NCBI RefSeq assembly: GCF_001442615.1
Contig: NZ_LMXN01000012.1
Span: forward strand, 62,001 to 126,000
DNA length: 64,000 bases
Source of the DNA: Algoriphagus resistens
GTDB taxonomy: Bacteria; Bacteroidota; Bacteroidia; Cytophagales; Cyclobacteriaceae
Direction of reading: 5' to 3'
Shown: piece after piece, positions 45,001-52,846 of the stretch
How positions within the stretch are numbered: the first letter of the stretch is position 1
How the letters are laid out: each line of letters opens with the position of its first letter
Notes under the pieces: generated by a model
Databases searched by the model: none
What the model saw: the letters and a program-made list of their open reading frames with translations, nothing else
What the model was told of the DNA's origin: nothing
Made by a program: the position numbers and the translations under genes

Positions 45001-45627
45001 GTGCGCCTGAACTTCCTGTTTGTCATAGCCCACATAGGAGAAAACCAAAACTTCTCCTTCATCAACAGTGATTGTAAACCTACCATCAAGATCTGTGGTG
45101 GTTCCTTTTGTAGTTCCTTTGATGATGATATTGACACCAGGCAGTGTTTCACTTGTCTCTTCATCCACTACAATTCCTGAAAGTCTGACTTTCTCTACCG
45201 TAACTGGCGGCAGGGTTGATTTCTTTTTGTTGCTTACCGCTATGGTATTGTTGATCTGTTTGAATTTCAGATTGGATTGGCCAGATATTTCCTCTAGGAT
45301 AGTCTGCAGGTCTGTTCTGGTTTTTGAATACGTCACTTTGGTCTTTAGTACCAATCCAGTTTCATAAGAAAATTTAAATCCTGTCTGTCTTTCTATCTGG
45401 GAAAATGATTCAGACAGAGCCAATTCGCTGGAACTGAACGAGACAAAAGTCTCCTCTAATTTCTGTGCATGAAGGCCGCCGGCAAACACCATCGTGTGCA
45501 TCCAGCAACTCAGTAAGCAAGCCGTAAATAATCTCATAACCAAGGTTTTTAAGGCAGGTGGTAATTTTTTTTTCATGTGTTTATAATTTGTCTTTGAAAG
45601 GCCATATGGAATCTTTGACGATTTCAT
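42091..45627 (-). CDS. SusC/RagA-family TonB-linked outer-membrane protein with STN domain
   Basis: A 1178-residue outer-membrane transporter. ATG at 45627 or 45576 may start it; the signal peptide is LVMRLFTACLLSCWMHTMVFAGGLHAQ. Next is a secretin/TonB short N-terminal (STN) domain (about 60-125; FSQIERQTGFKFSYETG), which in FecA-type systems contacts the anti-sigma factor. Then come a CarboxypepD_reg domain (LSGIVVDEETSETLPGVNIIIKGT), the SusC plug motif ALGIKREEKALGYATQKVDSEQLL and the barrel, ending GVNLTLKF. It imports the compound caught by SusD. The STN domain and the FecR/sigma genes upstream show substrate-sensing control. Confidence 0.93.
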   Translation of the reverse strand: MKSSKIPYGLSKTNYKHMKKKLPPALKTLVMRLFTACLLSCWMHTMVFAGGLHAQKLEETFVSFSSSELALSESFSQIERQTGFKFSYETGLVLKTKVTYSKTRTDLQTILEEISGQSNLKFKQINNTIAVSNKKKSTLPPVTVEKVRLSGIVVDEETSETLPGVNIIIKGTTKGTTTDLDGRFTITVDEGEVLVFSYVGYDKQEVQAHNQTDLTIRLRLDSDVLGEVVVTALGIKREEKALGYATQKVDSEQLLDARSNNWSDALRGKVAGLNVLSAGSGPMNSSQISLRGDNSLNPNGNFALIVVDGVPMNSGLTSSGVSNAYGAGSGNDVPVDFGNGIADLNPDDIETINVLKGASATALYGSRAANGALIVTTKSGSKKSKGLGVTINSNFSFQNVLKWPDRQYEYGQGTGKSFNEDGEPYYSYGASEDGSSTGGTSSAFGPKFNGQYYFQYDPTLEGQSAERQLWRPYEDNVSGFWKTGFNMVNSISLEGANEGGALRASITQTKNEWIMPNTGFDRLVAALSASQQISKRLKLNAKVNYTNKSSDNLPATGYNNQSIAYFMIFQNPSIDLEWYRPIWKEGQENVEQVHPFSSFIDNPYLIAYEMTNSVNNNSVFGNLSANYTFNDHFELMMRTSLAMSQEERAQQRPYSTANFQRGYFKEQNITNYEQNSDFLFTYKGNLAEKISLRASVGANHMARKYRMMSAYVDGLVIPGVYKLANGINNPVLSTNNNNRVINSLYGLMSVDFDEKIFVDITGRNDWSSTLPAQNNSFFYPSVSTSFVLSDIFALPSQISFAKLRVSGAQVGNDTDPYRTSKYYGQSEFPGSASVPSTLYNTDFKPEITTSFETGLEMIFFNRRLGFDINYYISETKNQILQVPVDITTGYSSAILNAGKVQNRGIELVLNGSPIKTNNFQWNSFITWAKNENEVLSLPDEVDGSQVIGYGGNATIIAKVGGTTGDIYGFGFVRSPEGEIVYGSNGLPARPAEIEYQGNAYADWKGGFRNEFVYKNLRMSVLFDGQYGGIVYSQTHHKMTEQGKLAHTLEGRETGMIVGDGVVDNGDGTFSPNTTEVNIADYYKEAYRRANVESNSFDASFIKLREMRLEYGVPVKFLQKTSIRQASIALYGRDLAMWTKFPMFDPETAALNGGTLLPGVEMGQLPSTRNMGVNLTLKF

Positions 45628-45712
45628 ATTTTTAACGTGTTCATGTGATTAATTGTCTCAAGCACTTATTTACTGGAATAGAATGGATCCGTTGGCCTGA
45701 TCCATTCCTCTT

Positions 45713-46684
45713 TTAAGGGCAATCTTTGAAGGTTAGGGATACATTTTTAGCATCTATTTTGTAGGTCAGCGGTATGGAATATTGGATCAGTTGGAGCAGG
45801 TTTTCCAAACTTTGATTCTTATAGGTACCAGAAATCTGACAAGAATTCGTTGCGTTGATATCTGATGTGATTTTCACACCATACCAATCTTCCAGCGTCT
45901 TGATCATGTCCGCCATAGACGTATTATCGAATACCAGTACATCTTCAGTCCAGGAGAAAACGGGGTCATTTTCGGCGATAGTAGACACAGATCCAGTTTG
46001 TTCAGCATAGTCAAGCCGCAGATTTGGAGTCAGCATAAAAACAGAATCGATTTGGTCAAAGACTTTCACAAGACCAGTTTTCACTGCCACTACTTCTTCC
46101 TGATCCGGTTGATTTCTGATTAAGAATGAAGTTCCGAGCACTTCGGTGGTCAGGTGGGCGGACTCCACCCTGAACGCATGAAGTGTATCTCTTTTTACTT
46201 CGAAAAATGCTTCCCCGGAGAGCCTCACAAATCTATTTTCCGAGAAGTTTTCAGCCACTTGGATGCGGGTATTATGAAATAAACTCACTGTGGAACCGTC
46301 TGGCAGGCGGACTTTTTTGATCATGCCTTTCAAATTTTCAAAAGTCAGAAACTTTGCAACTATAGGTTCCGAGGGAGTAGAATACTGAGTCTTCACTGCC
46401 AAAACTCCAATTCCGACTACTAAGAGAATACTTGCAGCTACCTTCCAGCTAATAAAACTATACTTCGTTTTTGATTTAGGTATTTGGGTTCGGGTTGCCT
46501 TATGAATATTGAGTAGAATTTCAGATTCCACCTGCGCCTTGTCCCGCTTCTTATAATCCTGAATGTGCCACTCAGAGCCAATCCCTTTGTCATACCAGGA
46601 ATTGAATTGTTGTAATTCTTCCTTAGAAGCTTTTCCCCGTAGGATTCTGGAAACGATGCCCGAAAGGACAGATGGTAATCTCAT
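45713..46684 (-). CDS. FecR-family anti-sigma factor
   Basis: A 323-residue inner-membrane regulator. The cytosolic N-terminal part (LSGIVSRILRGKASKEELQQFNSWY) binds the sigma factor. A single membrane segment follows (WKVAASILLVVGIGVLAV, about 88-105). The periplasmic FecR domain has VRLPDGSTVSLFHNTRIQV, FVRLSGEAFFEVKRD and TEVLGTSFLIRN, and the end is the DUF4974-type domain (FDNTSMADMIKTLEDWYGVKI). It receives the signal from the STN domain of SusC and releases the sigma factor. It lies between the sigma and SusC genes, in the usual order. Confidence 0.93.
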   Translation of the reverse strand: MRLPSVLSGIVSRILRGKASKEELQQFNSWYDKGIGSEWHIQDYKKRDKAQVESEILLNIHKATRTQIPKSKTKYSFISWKVAASILLVVGIGVLAVKTQYSTPSEPIVAKFLTFENLKGMIKKVRLPDGSTVSLFHNTRIQVAENFSENRFVRLSGEAFFEVKRDTLHAFRVESAHLTTEVLGTSFLIRNQPDQEEVVAVKTGLVKVFDQIDSVFMLTPNLRLDYAEQTGSVSTIAENDPVFSWTEDVLVFDNTSMADMIKTLEDWYGVKITSDINATNSCQISGTYKNQSLENLLQLIQYSIPLTYKIDAKNVSLTFKDCP

Positions 46685-46802
46685 GAGTAGTTATCTTTCA
46701 CTTATTAAGTGTCAAATCAACCATCTGACTACCGTCCGATTTGATTATGTAATCATGAAATATGATAGGAGAAAAATTAATCTCTGCGTAACAAAGGGAA
46801 GT

Positions 46803-47330
46803 TTAGGCAAGGATATAAACGGCGATTGCAGGAGCCAGATGCTTCAGTTCACCGCGCATGATTTTGAGAGATTTGCTCAGCTGATTGTGAACAGTCTGAG
46901 GAGAAACCTTGAGTTTATCTGCGATTTCATCTGCAGAATAACCTTCCAGTCTACTCATCCGGAAGACCAGCTGAGCTCGGGGTGGAAGCATCTCCACTGC
47001 GATTTCTATCTCATTGTAGAGCTCTTCGAATCCAAAAATATTCTCTTCGTAAAAGGATTCAGGCAAGGTATTACTGCTGTTTGCCCTTACTTTGGCCAGC
47101 TCATCAAAGTGCTTCATCACCTGATATTTCACAGCTGTAAGCAGGTAAGCTTTTATTCCTGATTTAATCTCCAGCGAATCTCTCCTCTGCCAGATATCTA
47201 TAAAAATCTCCTGTAAAATATCCTCCACGATGGACTGATCACCAATTTTGCTGTAGGCACTTTGGTACATCAATTCCCAGTTATCCTTGAAAACCTGTTC
47301 GAAATGTGCTGAATTTTGAAAAGTGGACAT
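46803..47330 (-). CDS. ECF-type RNA polymerase sigma-70 factor
   Basis: A 175-residue ECF sigma factor of the Bacteroidota FecI-like family. Region 2 is FKDNWELMYQSAYSKIGDQSIVEDILQEIFIDIWQRRD and region 4 is AVEMLPPRAQLVFRMSRLEGYSADEIADKLKVSPQTVHNQLSKSLK, a helix-turn-helix. It should direct transcription of the SusC-SusD-phosphoesterase genes when FecR signals that substrate is present. Its own promoter has a -7 box about 25 bases upstream of the start. Confidence 0.93.
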   Translation of the reverse strand: MSTFQNSAHFEQVFKDNWELMYQSAYSKIGDQSIVEDILQEIFIDIWQRRDSLEIKSGIKAYLLTAVKYQVMKHFDELAKVRANSSNTLPESFYEENIFGFEELYNEIEIAVEMLPPRAQLVFRMSRLEGYSADEIADKLKVSPQTVHNQLSKSLKIMRGELKHLAPAIAVYILA

Positions 47331-47352
47331 AATCCAGAGTTGGGGTATGTCT

Positions 47353-47360
47353 CAAAATTA
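47353..47360 (-). promoter_or_regulatory. -7 box of the ECF sigma gene
   Basis: CAAAATTA on the plus strand reads TAATTTTG on the minus strand, matching TAnnTTTG, and lies 23 bases before the sigma start codon. A TTTG 14 bases upstream is closer than the usual -33 spacing. Confidence 0.45.
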
Positions 47361-47543
47361 ACCGGGATCAGCGTCAAAGTGGAATCGAAGAGATTAAGAT
47401 ATTATTAATAGAATTTCTTACCCGGATGCAATCTGTCTGTCTTAAAAAGAAAAAACTACAGATCTACTAAAAGTTGCCTATATCAGAAATGAACTCTGAA
47501 CTCTTATTTTGAATTAGATCTATAGCTTTTAAAAGATCAATTT

Positions 47544-48266
47544 ATGCAATCACTACAAGGAAAAACCGCGCTGATCACCGGTGCAGGAAAAGGATTGGGC
47601 AAGGCAATAGCCGTGACATTGGCCAAAGAAGGAGTTCATCTGGCACTTCTATCGAGGACAGAGTCCGACCTGCTTGCCGTCAAAGATACCATCGCAGGAA
47701 TCGACTCTACGCTAAAAGTCGCGATAGCAGTGGCAGATCAGTCTGATTTCCCGAGCATCAAAACCGCTATCGCTTCATTGACCACTGAGGTTGGAGTCCC
47801 TGATATTTTGGTCAACAACGCAGGAATCGGCAAATTTGGCAAATTTCTGGATCTGGAAGTAAGTGAATGGGAGAACATCATCAAAGTCAACTTACTAGGC
47901 GTGTACTATGTAATCCACGAGGTACTTCCAGGTATGCTCGCCCGCAAGTCCGGAGATATAATAAATGTATCCTCCACTGCCGGCCAAAAAGGAAATGCAG
48001 TGACCAGTGCCTACAGTGCTTCTAAGTTTGGACTGAATGGCCTGACCGAATCTCTGATGCAGGAAGTCCGGAAATCGGATATCCGTGTCTTCAGTATGAC
48101 TCCGAGCACTATTGCTACTGACTTGGCTATAGGAAACAACCTGACAGATGGCAACCCTGACAAAGTGTTACAGCCTGAAGATTTTGCAGAGTTGCTGGTC
48201 TCTCACCTAAAACTCCCGAAAAGAGCTTTGGTGAAAAATGTGGAGTTCTGGTCAACGAATCCGTAA
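47544..48266 (+). CDS. Short-chain dehydrogenase/reductase (3-ketoacyl-ACP-reductase type)
   Basis: A 240-residue classical SDR. The cofactor motif is ALITGAGKGLGKAIA (TGxxxGxG), the structural motif is LVNNAGIG (NNAG), and the catalytic Ser-Tyr-Lys is seen in INVSSTAGQKGNAVTSAYSASKFG (YxxxK). It is FabG-like in wording, but stands alone rather than in a fatty-acid cluster, so it may reduce another carbonyl compound. It is divergent from the sigma factor gene and ends at a very strong terminator. Confidence 0.9.
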   Translation: MQSLQGKTALITGAGKGLGKAIAVTLAKEGVHLALLSRTESDLLAVKDTIAGIDSTLKVAIAVADQSDFPSIKTAIASLTTEVGVPDILVNNAGIGKFGKFLDLEVSEWENIIKVNLLGVYYVIHEVLPGMLARKSGDIINVSSTAGQKGNAVTSAYSASKFGLNGLTESLMQEVRKSDIRVFSMTPSTIATDLAIGNNLTDGNPDKVLQPEDFAELLVSHLKLPKRALVKNVEFWSTNP

Positions 48267-48283
48267 GAATTTCGGTCAATTTC

Positions 48284-48330
48284 AAAGCAATCATTAATGC
48301 AACAGTATTGCATTAATGATTGCTTTTTTT
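48284..48330 (+). terminator. Strong terminator with perfect 19-bp stem
   Basis: Arms 48284-48302 and 48308-48326 are perfectly complementary over 19 bases around the loop CAGTA, followed by T to 48330. It follows the SDR gene by 17 bases. Its 3' arm also carries a promoter -33 element for the next gene. Confidence 0.92.
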
Positions 48331-48337
48331 ACCTTTG
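48308..48337 (+). promoter_or_regulatory. Promoter of the flavoprotein gene, nested in the terminator
   Basis: TTG at 48308-48310 and TACCTTTG at 48330-48337 are 19 bases apart, the ideal Bacteroidota -33/-7 spacing, and the ATG at 48358 follows 20 bases later. The -33 lies in the terminator's 3' arm and the -7 box starts in its T-run. Confidence 0.65.
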
Positions 48338-48357
48338 CATTCAAACCTACTTTAATT

Positions 48358-49263
48358 ATGAAAGCAAGCAAATTTGACGTGATCATACTAGGCGGAAGCT
48401 ACGCAGGACTATCAGCGGCTATGGCACTGGGAAGATCTTTGAGGAAAGTTCTGGTGATAGATGCAGGAAAACCCTGCAACCGACAAACTCCCCACTCTCA
48501 TAATTTTTTGACACAAGACGGAAAAACCCCTGCGGAAATCTCTTCGATAGCCAGAAAACAAGTGGAACAGTACGACACCGTCACTTTCCTTTCCGGGTTT
48601 GCTATGGGGGCAAAAAAGACCAATTCAGGCTTCGAAATCAAATCCGAAGATGACGAAACCTTTGAAGGGAAGAAGTTGATTCTCGCCACAGGAGTCAAAG
48701 ATATCATGCCAGAGATTCCTGGCTTTTCCGAATGCTGGGGAATTTCGGTGATCCATTGTCCTTATTGCCACGGATATGAGGTTCGTAATGAAAAAACAGG
48801 GATTTTAGCCAACGGTGATTTTGGATATGAATTTTCAAAGATGATAACCAACTGGACTAAAGACCTGACACTTTTCACCAATGGCAAATCAACACTGACA
48901 GTCGAACAGTCGGAAAAACTGACATCTAAAGGCGTCAACATCCTTGAAACTGAGATTGAAAGTATTGAGCACAAAGCGGGCGAGCTTGAATATTTGAACC
49001 TCAAGGGCGGCGATATTTTCCCACTAAAAGCCATGTATGCGAAGGTGACCTTTGTGCAAAGTTCGCAAATCCCGTCTCAGCTTGGCTTGGAGCTGACTGA
49101 GCAAGGGCTAATTCAAGTAGATCAATTCCAAAAAAGTACCCTTCCAGGTGTTTACGCATGCGGGGATTCTACTACCATGTTTCGGTCAGTGTCACAGGCA
49201 GTGGCTTTAGGGACAATGGCAGGGGCCGTATGCAATAAGGAATTGATAGATGAGGGATTTTAA
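48358..49263 (+). CDS. Thioredoxin-reductase-like FAD-dependent oxidoreductase with CPYC motif
   Basis: A 301-residue flavoprotein. The promoter position picks the ATG at 48358 over the in-frame ATG at 48316, which lies in the terminator. The FAD motif is VIILGGSYAGLSAAMALGRS; the redox motif is HCPYCHGYE (Cys-x-x-Cys); the C-terminal FAD motif is GVYACGDSTTMFRSVSQAVALG. Where thioredoxin reductase has its NADPH loop (GGGDxA) this protein has ILANGDFGYEF, and no HRR-type phosphate-binding motif follows. It may therefore be a disulfide oxidase of the GliT/HlmI kind or use another electron partner, rather than a true thioredoxin reductase. The substrate is unknown. Confidence 0.85.
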   Translation: MKASKFDVIILGGSYAGLSAAMALGRSLRKVLVIDAGKPCNRQTPHSHNFLTQDGKTPAEISSIARKQVEQYDTVTFLSGFAMGAKKTNSGFEIKSEDDETFEGKKLILATGVKDIMPEIPGFSECWGISVIHCPYCHGYEVRNEKTGILANGDFGYEFSKMITNWTKDLTLFTNGKSTLTVEQSEKLTSKGVNILETEIESIEHKAGELEYLNLKGGDIFPLKAMYAKVTFVQSSQIPSQLGLELTEQGLIQVDQFQKSTLPGVYACGDSTTMFRSVSQAVALGTMAGAVCNKELIDEGF

Positions 49264-49512
49264 AAAAATCCGTCTTGCTCTGGAAGTGAGCCACTAAAGT
49301 GAAACCGATCGACATCGTCTGGATACATGTAGCAATTACGCTCTTTAGAATTTCAAGTGTTTTCCCTCTTAGGCTTCGCAGAAATTCCTTTGGGATTTTT
49401 GACATCGTTGTGTATTCAAACCCGGGCGGTTAAAGCTATCATGCAATACAGCTCAACAGGACCGCAAGTGATTTATTGACAAAAGTCAAGGACATCTTTT
49501 TCTTATATTAGG

Positions 49513-49520
49513 TAGATTTG
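49513..49520 (+). promoter_or_regulatory. -7 box upstream of the beta-helix/cytochrome pair
   Basis: TAGATTTG fits TAnnTTTG and lies 26 bases before the ATG at 49547. No clear -33 TTG is at 19-21 bases upstream; a TTGACA lies farther away (49476-49481). Confidence 0.4.
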
Positions 49521-49546
49521 AGAAACCCAAAATATTCTCCTGCCTT

Positions 49547-50839
49547 ATGAAAAATTTACACTTCTTCCTATTCACTGTATTTTCTATTGGCATATTTGGA
49601 TGCAGTACCTCTTCCAATGAGAGAACCTTTGACAGCTCCCAGTTACCTAGGATGAGTCAGGAACAAACCGAGAAAATTGTCGAAGACTTCATTATGGCCG
49701 AAGATGGATCGATCATCGAAATCCCTGCTGGATTCTATGAACTGAATACCCAGCTTATCCTGGACAATAAGTCAAATATTACCATCAAAGGCTCGGGACT
49801 TAGGGAAACAGTGCTCTCCTTCAAGAACCTCAAGTCAGGGGGAGAAGGAATCAAACTAGTAGGAAATAACATCACTATAGAGGATCTTACGGTAGAAGAT
49901 GCACCCGGAGATGGAGTGAAGGCCCAACATACAGACGGAATTACTTTTCGTAGGATCAATGTAACCTGGACAAATGGCGACAAGTCTAAAAATGGAACTT
50001 ATGCGATTTATCCTGTTCAATGCAAAAATGTAATGATAGACGAGGTGATCGCTTCCCATTCCCGTGACGCTGGAATCTATGTTGGTCAATCTGAAAATAT
50101 CATTGTCAAAAATTCCCTGGCCTTTGGAAATGTGGCAGGAATCGAAATCGAAAATTGTGACAATGCAGAAGTTTTCGGAAATGTAGCCCGTGACAATGCA
50201 GGTGGGATTTTAGTTTTCAATCTACCTGGCTTGCCAAAAGCAGATGGAAAAGGCACTAAAATCTATGACAACGATATTATTGAAAACAATCACGAGAACT
50301 TTGCCACAGCAATCGGGGAAGGGCCGAATGGCAATACGGTAACCATGATCCCTCCAGGTTCAGGCGTGATTTTACTTGCCGCAAAAGAAGTGGAAATCTA
50401 CAATAACCGTATCCTGCGTAATAAAACCACAGGAGTAGCCATCGCCAGTTATCAGATTACAGGATTCCCGAGTGAAGCACCGAACTGGTCTCCATTCACT
50501 ACAGCTATTTATGTGCATGATAATGAGTATGACCGCACGAAAGGTTTCCCGGACCTGAGCAGGGAGCTGGGACAATTGATCAGCATTTACAATGCTCATG
50601 GCAAAGCCAAAACACAGGATATCATTTATGATGGAATCTGGGATGAAGCGATCAGCAAGGACATTACCACAAATCCAATGCGTATTTGTTTGTCAGAAAA
50701 AGGTTTGGAAGATCTATTTTTCACGCGGTTCGATTTTACGGAAGGCGAGGACAATATCAAAGCTTTTGCTGATGCCACCCCATTCCAAAACTGCACCATA
50801 AGCGTAAATACAAACGTCAGCGCAATTGCCGAAATGTAA
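49547..50839 (+). CDS. Parallel beta-helix repeat lipoprotein (TIGR03805-type)
   Basis: A 430-residue lipoprotein with signal MKNLHFFLFTVFSIGIFGC (acylated Cys at 19). From about residue 60 to 330 it is a right-handed parallel beta-helix: repeating turns such as NITIKGSGLRETVLSF, NITIEDLTVEDAPGDGVKAQHTDGITFRRI, NVMIDEVIASHSRDAGIYVGQSENIIVKNSLAFGNVAGIEIENC and AEVFGNVARDNAGGILVF. The last 100 residues are non-helical and contain a few Cys. Proteins of this family are known to occur as two-gene pairs with the next gene's family, with no function assigned. The stop overlaps the next start (TAATG), so the pair is translationally coupled. Confidence 0.88.
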   Translation: MKNLHFFLFTVFSIGIFGCSTSSNERTFDSSQLPRMSQEQTEKIVEDFIMAEDGSIIEIPAGFYELNTQLILDNKSNITIKGSGLRETVLSFKNLKSGGEGIKLVGNNITIEDLTVEDAPGDGVKAQHTDGITFRRINVTWTNGDKSKNGTYAIYPVQCKNVMIDEVIASHSRDAGIYVGQSENIIVKNSLAFGNVAGIEIENCDNAEVFGNVARDNAGGILVFNLPGLPKADGKGTKIYDNDIIENNHENFATAIGEGPNGNTVTMIPPGSGVILLAAKEVEIYNNRILRNKTTGVAIASYQITGFPSEAPNWSPFTTAIYVHDNEYDRTKGFPDLSRELGQLISIYNAHGKAKTQDIIYDGIWDEAISKDITTNPMRICLSEKGLEDLFFTRFDFTEGEDNIKAFADATPFQNCTISVNTNVSAIAEM

Positions 50840-51933
50840 TGGGAACGGGTAGAATTTTCCTTGGTTTCAATCTATTGCTTCTACTGGTGATTTTCATCTT
50901 TGCCTGCAAAAATAGTCCTGAAAATAGTGTGATCGCAGAAGATGAGTTAACAGAAGAGCTTGCCGATGGGGATTTCCCCTACAAAAGACTTTCTACGTAT
51001 GGGTTCTTTTCAGGGAAATTAAATGAGTTAATCCCGGTAGAAGCAGTAATTCCATACACGCCAGCGTCATCTCTTTTCACTGATTACGCACGGAAAAGCA
51101 GATTTATTTTCTTTCCGGAAGGAGAAAAAGCAGTATTGGCTTCCAATGAACTAAGCTTTCCCACTGGGACGGTATTGATCAAGAATTTCTACTATCCCGC
51201 TGATTTAAGACGGCCAGAAAGCGCTAAGAGAATCATCGAAACAAGGCTCTTAATCAAGAACGAAAAAGGATGGGAAGCTTTTCCGTACATCTGGAATGAC
51301 GGTCAGACTGAAGCAATCTTAAAAGTAGTAGGCGGAGAAATAGAAGTGTCATTTACCGACTATGACGGGAAAGAGCAAGTGATCAACTACCTAGTTCCTA
51401 ATAAAAACCAGTGCAAAACCTGTCATAACCAGAATGAAACTCTAGTACCTATAGGGGTGAAAGTGCAGCATCTCAATAACGAGCAGGAATTCAAATCCGG
51501 AAAGGCCAATCAACTGGCTCACTGGACAGAATTGGGAAAACTGGAAGGATTTGAAGGCGAAAAGGCCCATCCTGCGATGATTAATTATGAAGACATAAAA
51601 CTTCCATTGGATGAAAGGGCTATGGCCTACCTAGACATCAATTGCTCGCATTGCCACAGCGAAGAGGGCCCTGCAAGTACTTCTGGGCTTTTTTTAACGT
51701 ATGATCAAGTGGACCCAAGGAAGCTCGGAGTGAATAAAATCCCTGTGGCAGCGGGAAATGGAGCCGGAAATTTCGATTTTGATATCGTTCCGGGGAAAGC
51801 TGATGAATCTATCCTCACACATCGAATGAATTCCACAGAAATTGGAATTGCCATGCCGGAACTCGGAAGAACCACAGTTCACAAAGAAGGTGTGCAGTTG
51901 ATTAAGGATTGGATTAATAGTATGGAGAAGTAA
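50839..51933 (+). CDS. SO2930-type diheme c-type cytochrome lipoprotein (TIGR03806-type)
   Basis: A 364-residue protein with an N-terminal hydrophobic segment ending in a lipobox-like IFAC (Cys about 23). Two heme c sites are seen: CKTCH at 192-196 and CSHCH at 269-273. The N-terminal part has the family wording YGFFSGKLNELIPVEAVIPYTPASSLFTDYARKSRFIFFPEG, and WNDGQTEA and IMPxLG-like AMPELGR (Met as possible heme ligand) are also typical. It is the regular partner of the beta-helix family next door. Its electron donor and acceptor are unknown; both proteins should be on the periplasmic side of a membrane. Confidence 0.88.
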   Translation: MGTGRIFLGFNLLLLLVIFIFACKNSPENSVIAEDELTEELADGDFPYKRLSTYGFFSGKLNELIPVEAVIPYTPASSLFTDYARKSRFIFFPEGEKAVLASNELSFPTGTVLIKNFYYPADLRRPESAKRIIETRLLIKNEKGWEAFPYIWNDGQTEAILKVVGGEIEVSFTDYDGKEQVINYLVPNKNQCKTCHNQNETLVPIGVKVQHLNNEQEFKSGKANQLAHWTELGKLEGFEGEKAHPAMINYEDIKLPLDERAMAYLDINCSHCHSEEGPASTSGLFLTYDQVDPRKLGVNKIPVAAGNGAGNFDFDIVPGKADESILTHRMNSTEIGIAMPELGRTTVHKEGVQLIKDWINSMEK

Positions 51934-52143
51934 ACTACCCACCCACCGCAGAGCCGATGGGTTGGATTTTGGTAGCCCAGGATTATCGCTTTTTATCCAG
52001 TATTTTAATTGAATTAAAATAACTGAGTTCTTTGTGAAATCTTGATTGGCTTAGTGGATTCTCCTGACATGCGCCAAAGCTGAATCCCTTACGAAATCTT
52101 AGCGGCAAAGAAAACATGCGCATTCGTTTAACTCTCGATGGTT

Positions 52144-52179
52144 AAAAAAAACGCCTCCGAATTTCAACGGAGGCGTTTT
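52144..52179 (-). terminator. Terminator of the outer-membrane beta-barrel gene
   Basis: Perfect 12-base stem AAAACGCCTCCG/CGGAGGCGTTTT with an 8-base loop. On the minus strand it ends in a run of T and lies 18 bases past the stop of the barrel gene. Confidence 0.9.
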
Positions 52180-52197
52180 AGCTTAGTTTCTCTTCAC

Positions 52198-52791
52198 TTA
52201 GAATGTATAGCCGGCAGACAGTTTAAACCCTCTGTTGAATACATCCGCGTCACTGTCTTTGAATATCGGGGTGAATCCATAATCATAAGAGGCCTGCACG
52301 TTGAAACCTTTCGGAAGATTGTATCCCACGCCAAGCACTAGTCCAAAGTCTGTTTCTTTAATAGCATCTGAATCATACGAAATTGTGTTGCCGAAGAAAT
52401 CCCCTTCGAATTTGGAACTGGCAAGGAATGAAATCTGTGGTCCTGCGAAGACATTAATCCCATCTGTCGGGTACATTCTCAAAAGCACCGGAACATCTAC
52501 ATACCCCAAAATCGCTCTACTATTAGCAAAATCATCATTTTGAGTTCCTTTGACAGCATAATAAACCCCAGGCTCCAAGGCTAGTCTATCGGTCATAAAC
52601 AACATGGTGTACCCACCTACATGGAAACCTACCCGGTTTGTATAATTATTTTCTGAGACATCATCGCCGCCAAAGTTGAAAAGACTGGCTCCGCCCCGGA
52701 CACCAAATCCTCCCGGTTTATCAGACGATTGCGCTTGAGACAACAGGACTGCTCCGAGTCCGAGAGCAAGAATTAACACTACTTTTTTCAT
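52198..52791 (-). CDS. Small outer-membrane beta-barrel protein (PorT-like family)
   Basis: A 197-residue protein with signal peptide MKKVVLILALGLGAVLLSQAQ. The mature part alternates polar and hydrophobic residues in strands typical of an 8-stranded barrel (GFGVRGGASLFNFGG, RVGFHVGGYTMLFMTDRLALEPGVYYAVKGTQ, VDVPVLLRMYP, NVFAGPQISFLASSKF, FGLVLGVGYNLPKGFNVQASYDYGF) and ends in aromatic LSAGYTF, as outer-membrane proteins do. It belongs to the broad PorT/outer-membrane-beta-barrel family; no specific role can be given. It is transcribed alone. Confidence 0.85.
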   Translation of the reverse strand: MKKVVLILALGLGAVLLSQAQSSDKPGGFGVRGGASLFNFGGDDVSENNYTNRVGFHVGGYTMLFMTDRLALEPGVYYAVKGTQNDDFANSRAILGYVDVPVLLRMYPTDGINVFAGPQISFLASSKFEGDFFGNTISYDSDAIKETDFGLVLGVGYNLPKGFNVQASYDYGFTPIFKDSDADVFNRGFKLSAGYTF

Positions 52792-52846
52792 AGTCTACTA
52801 CTAGTTGGTTTTGCAACTATACTCCCACGACCATGCCAAAAACTAA

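Noticed and set aside
51934..52143. CTACC/GGTAG pairing and a repeated ATGCGC word after the diheme cytochrome gene
   Set aside because: Pairing is short and broken, with no T-run; probably chance.
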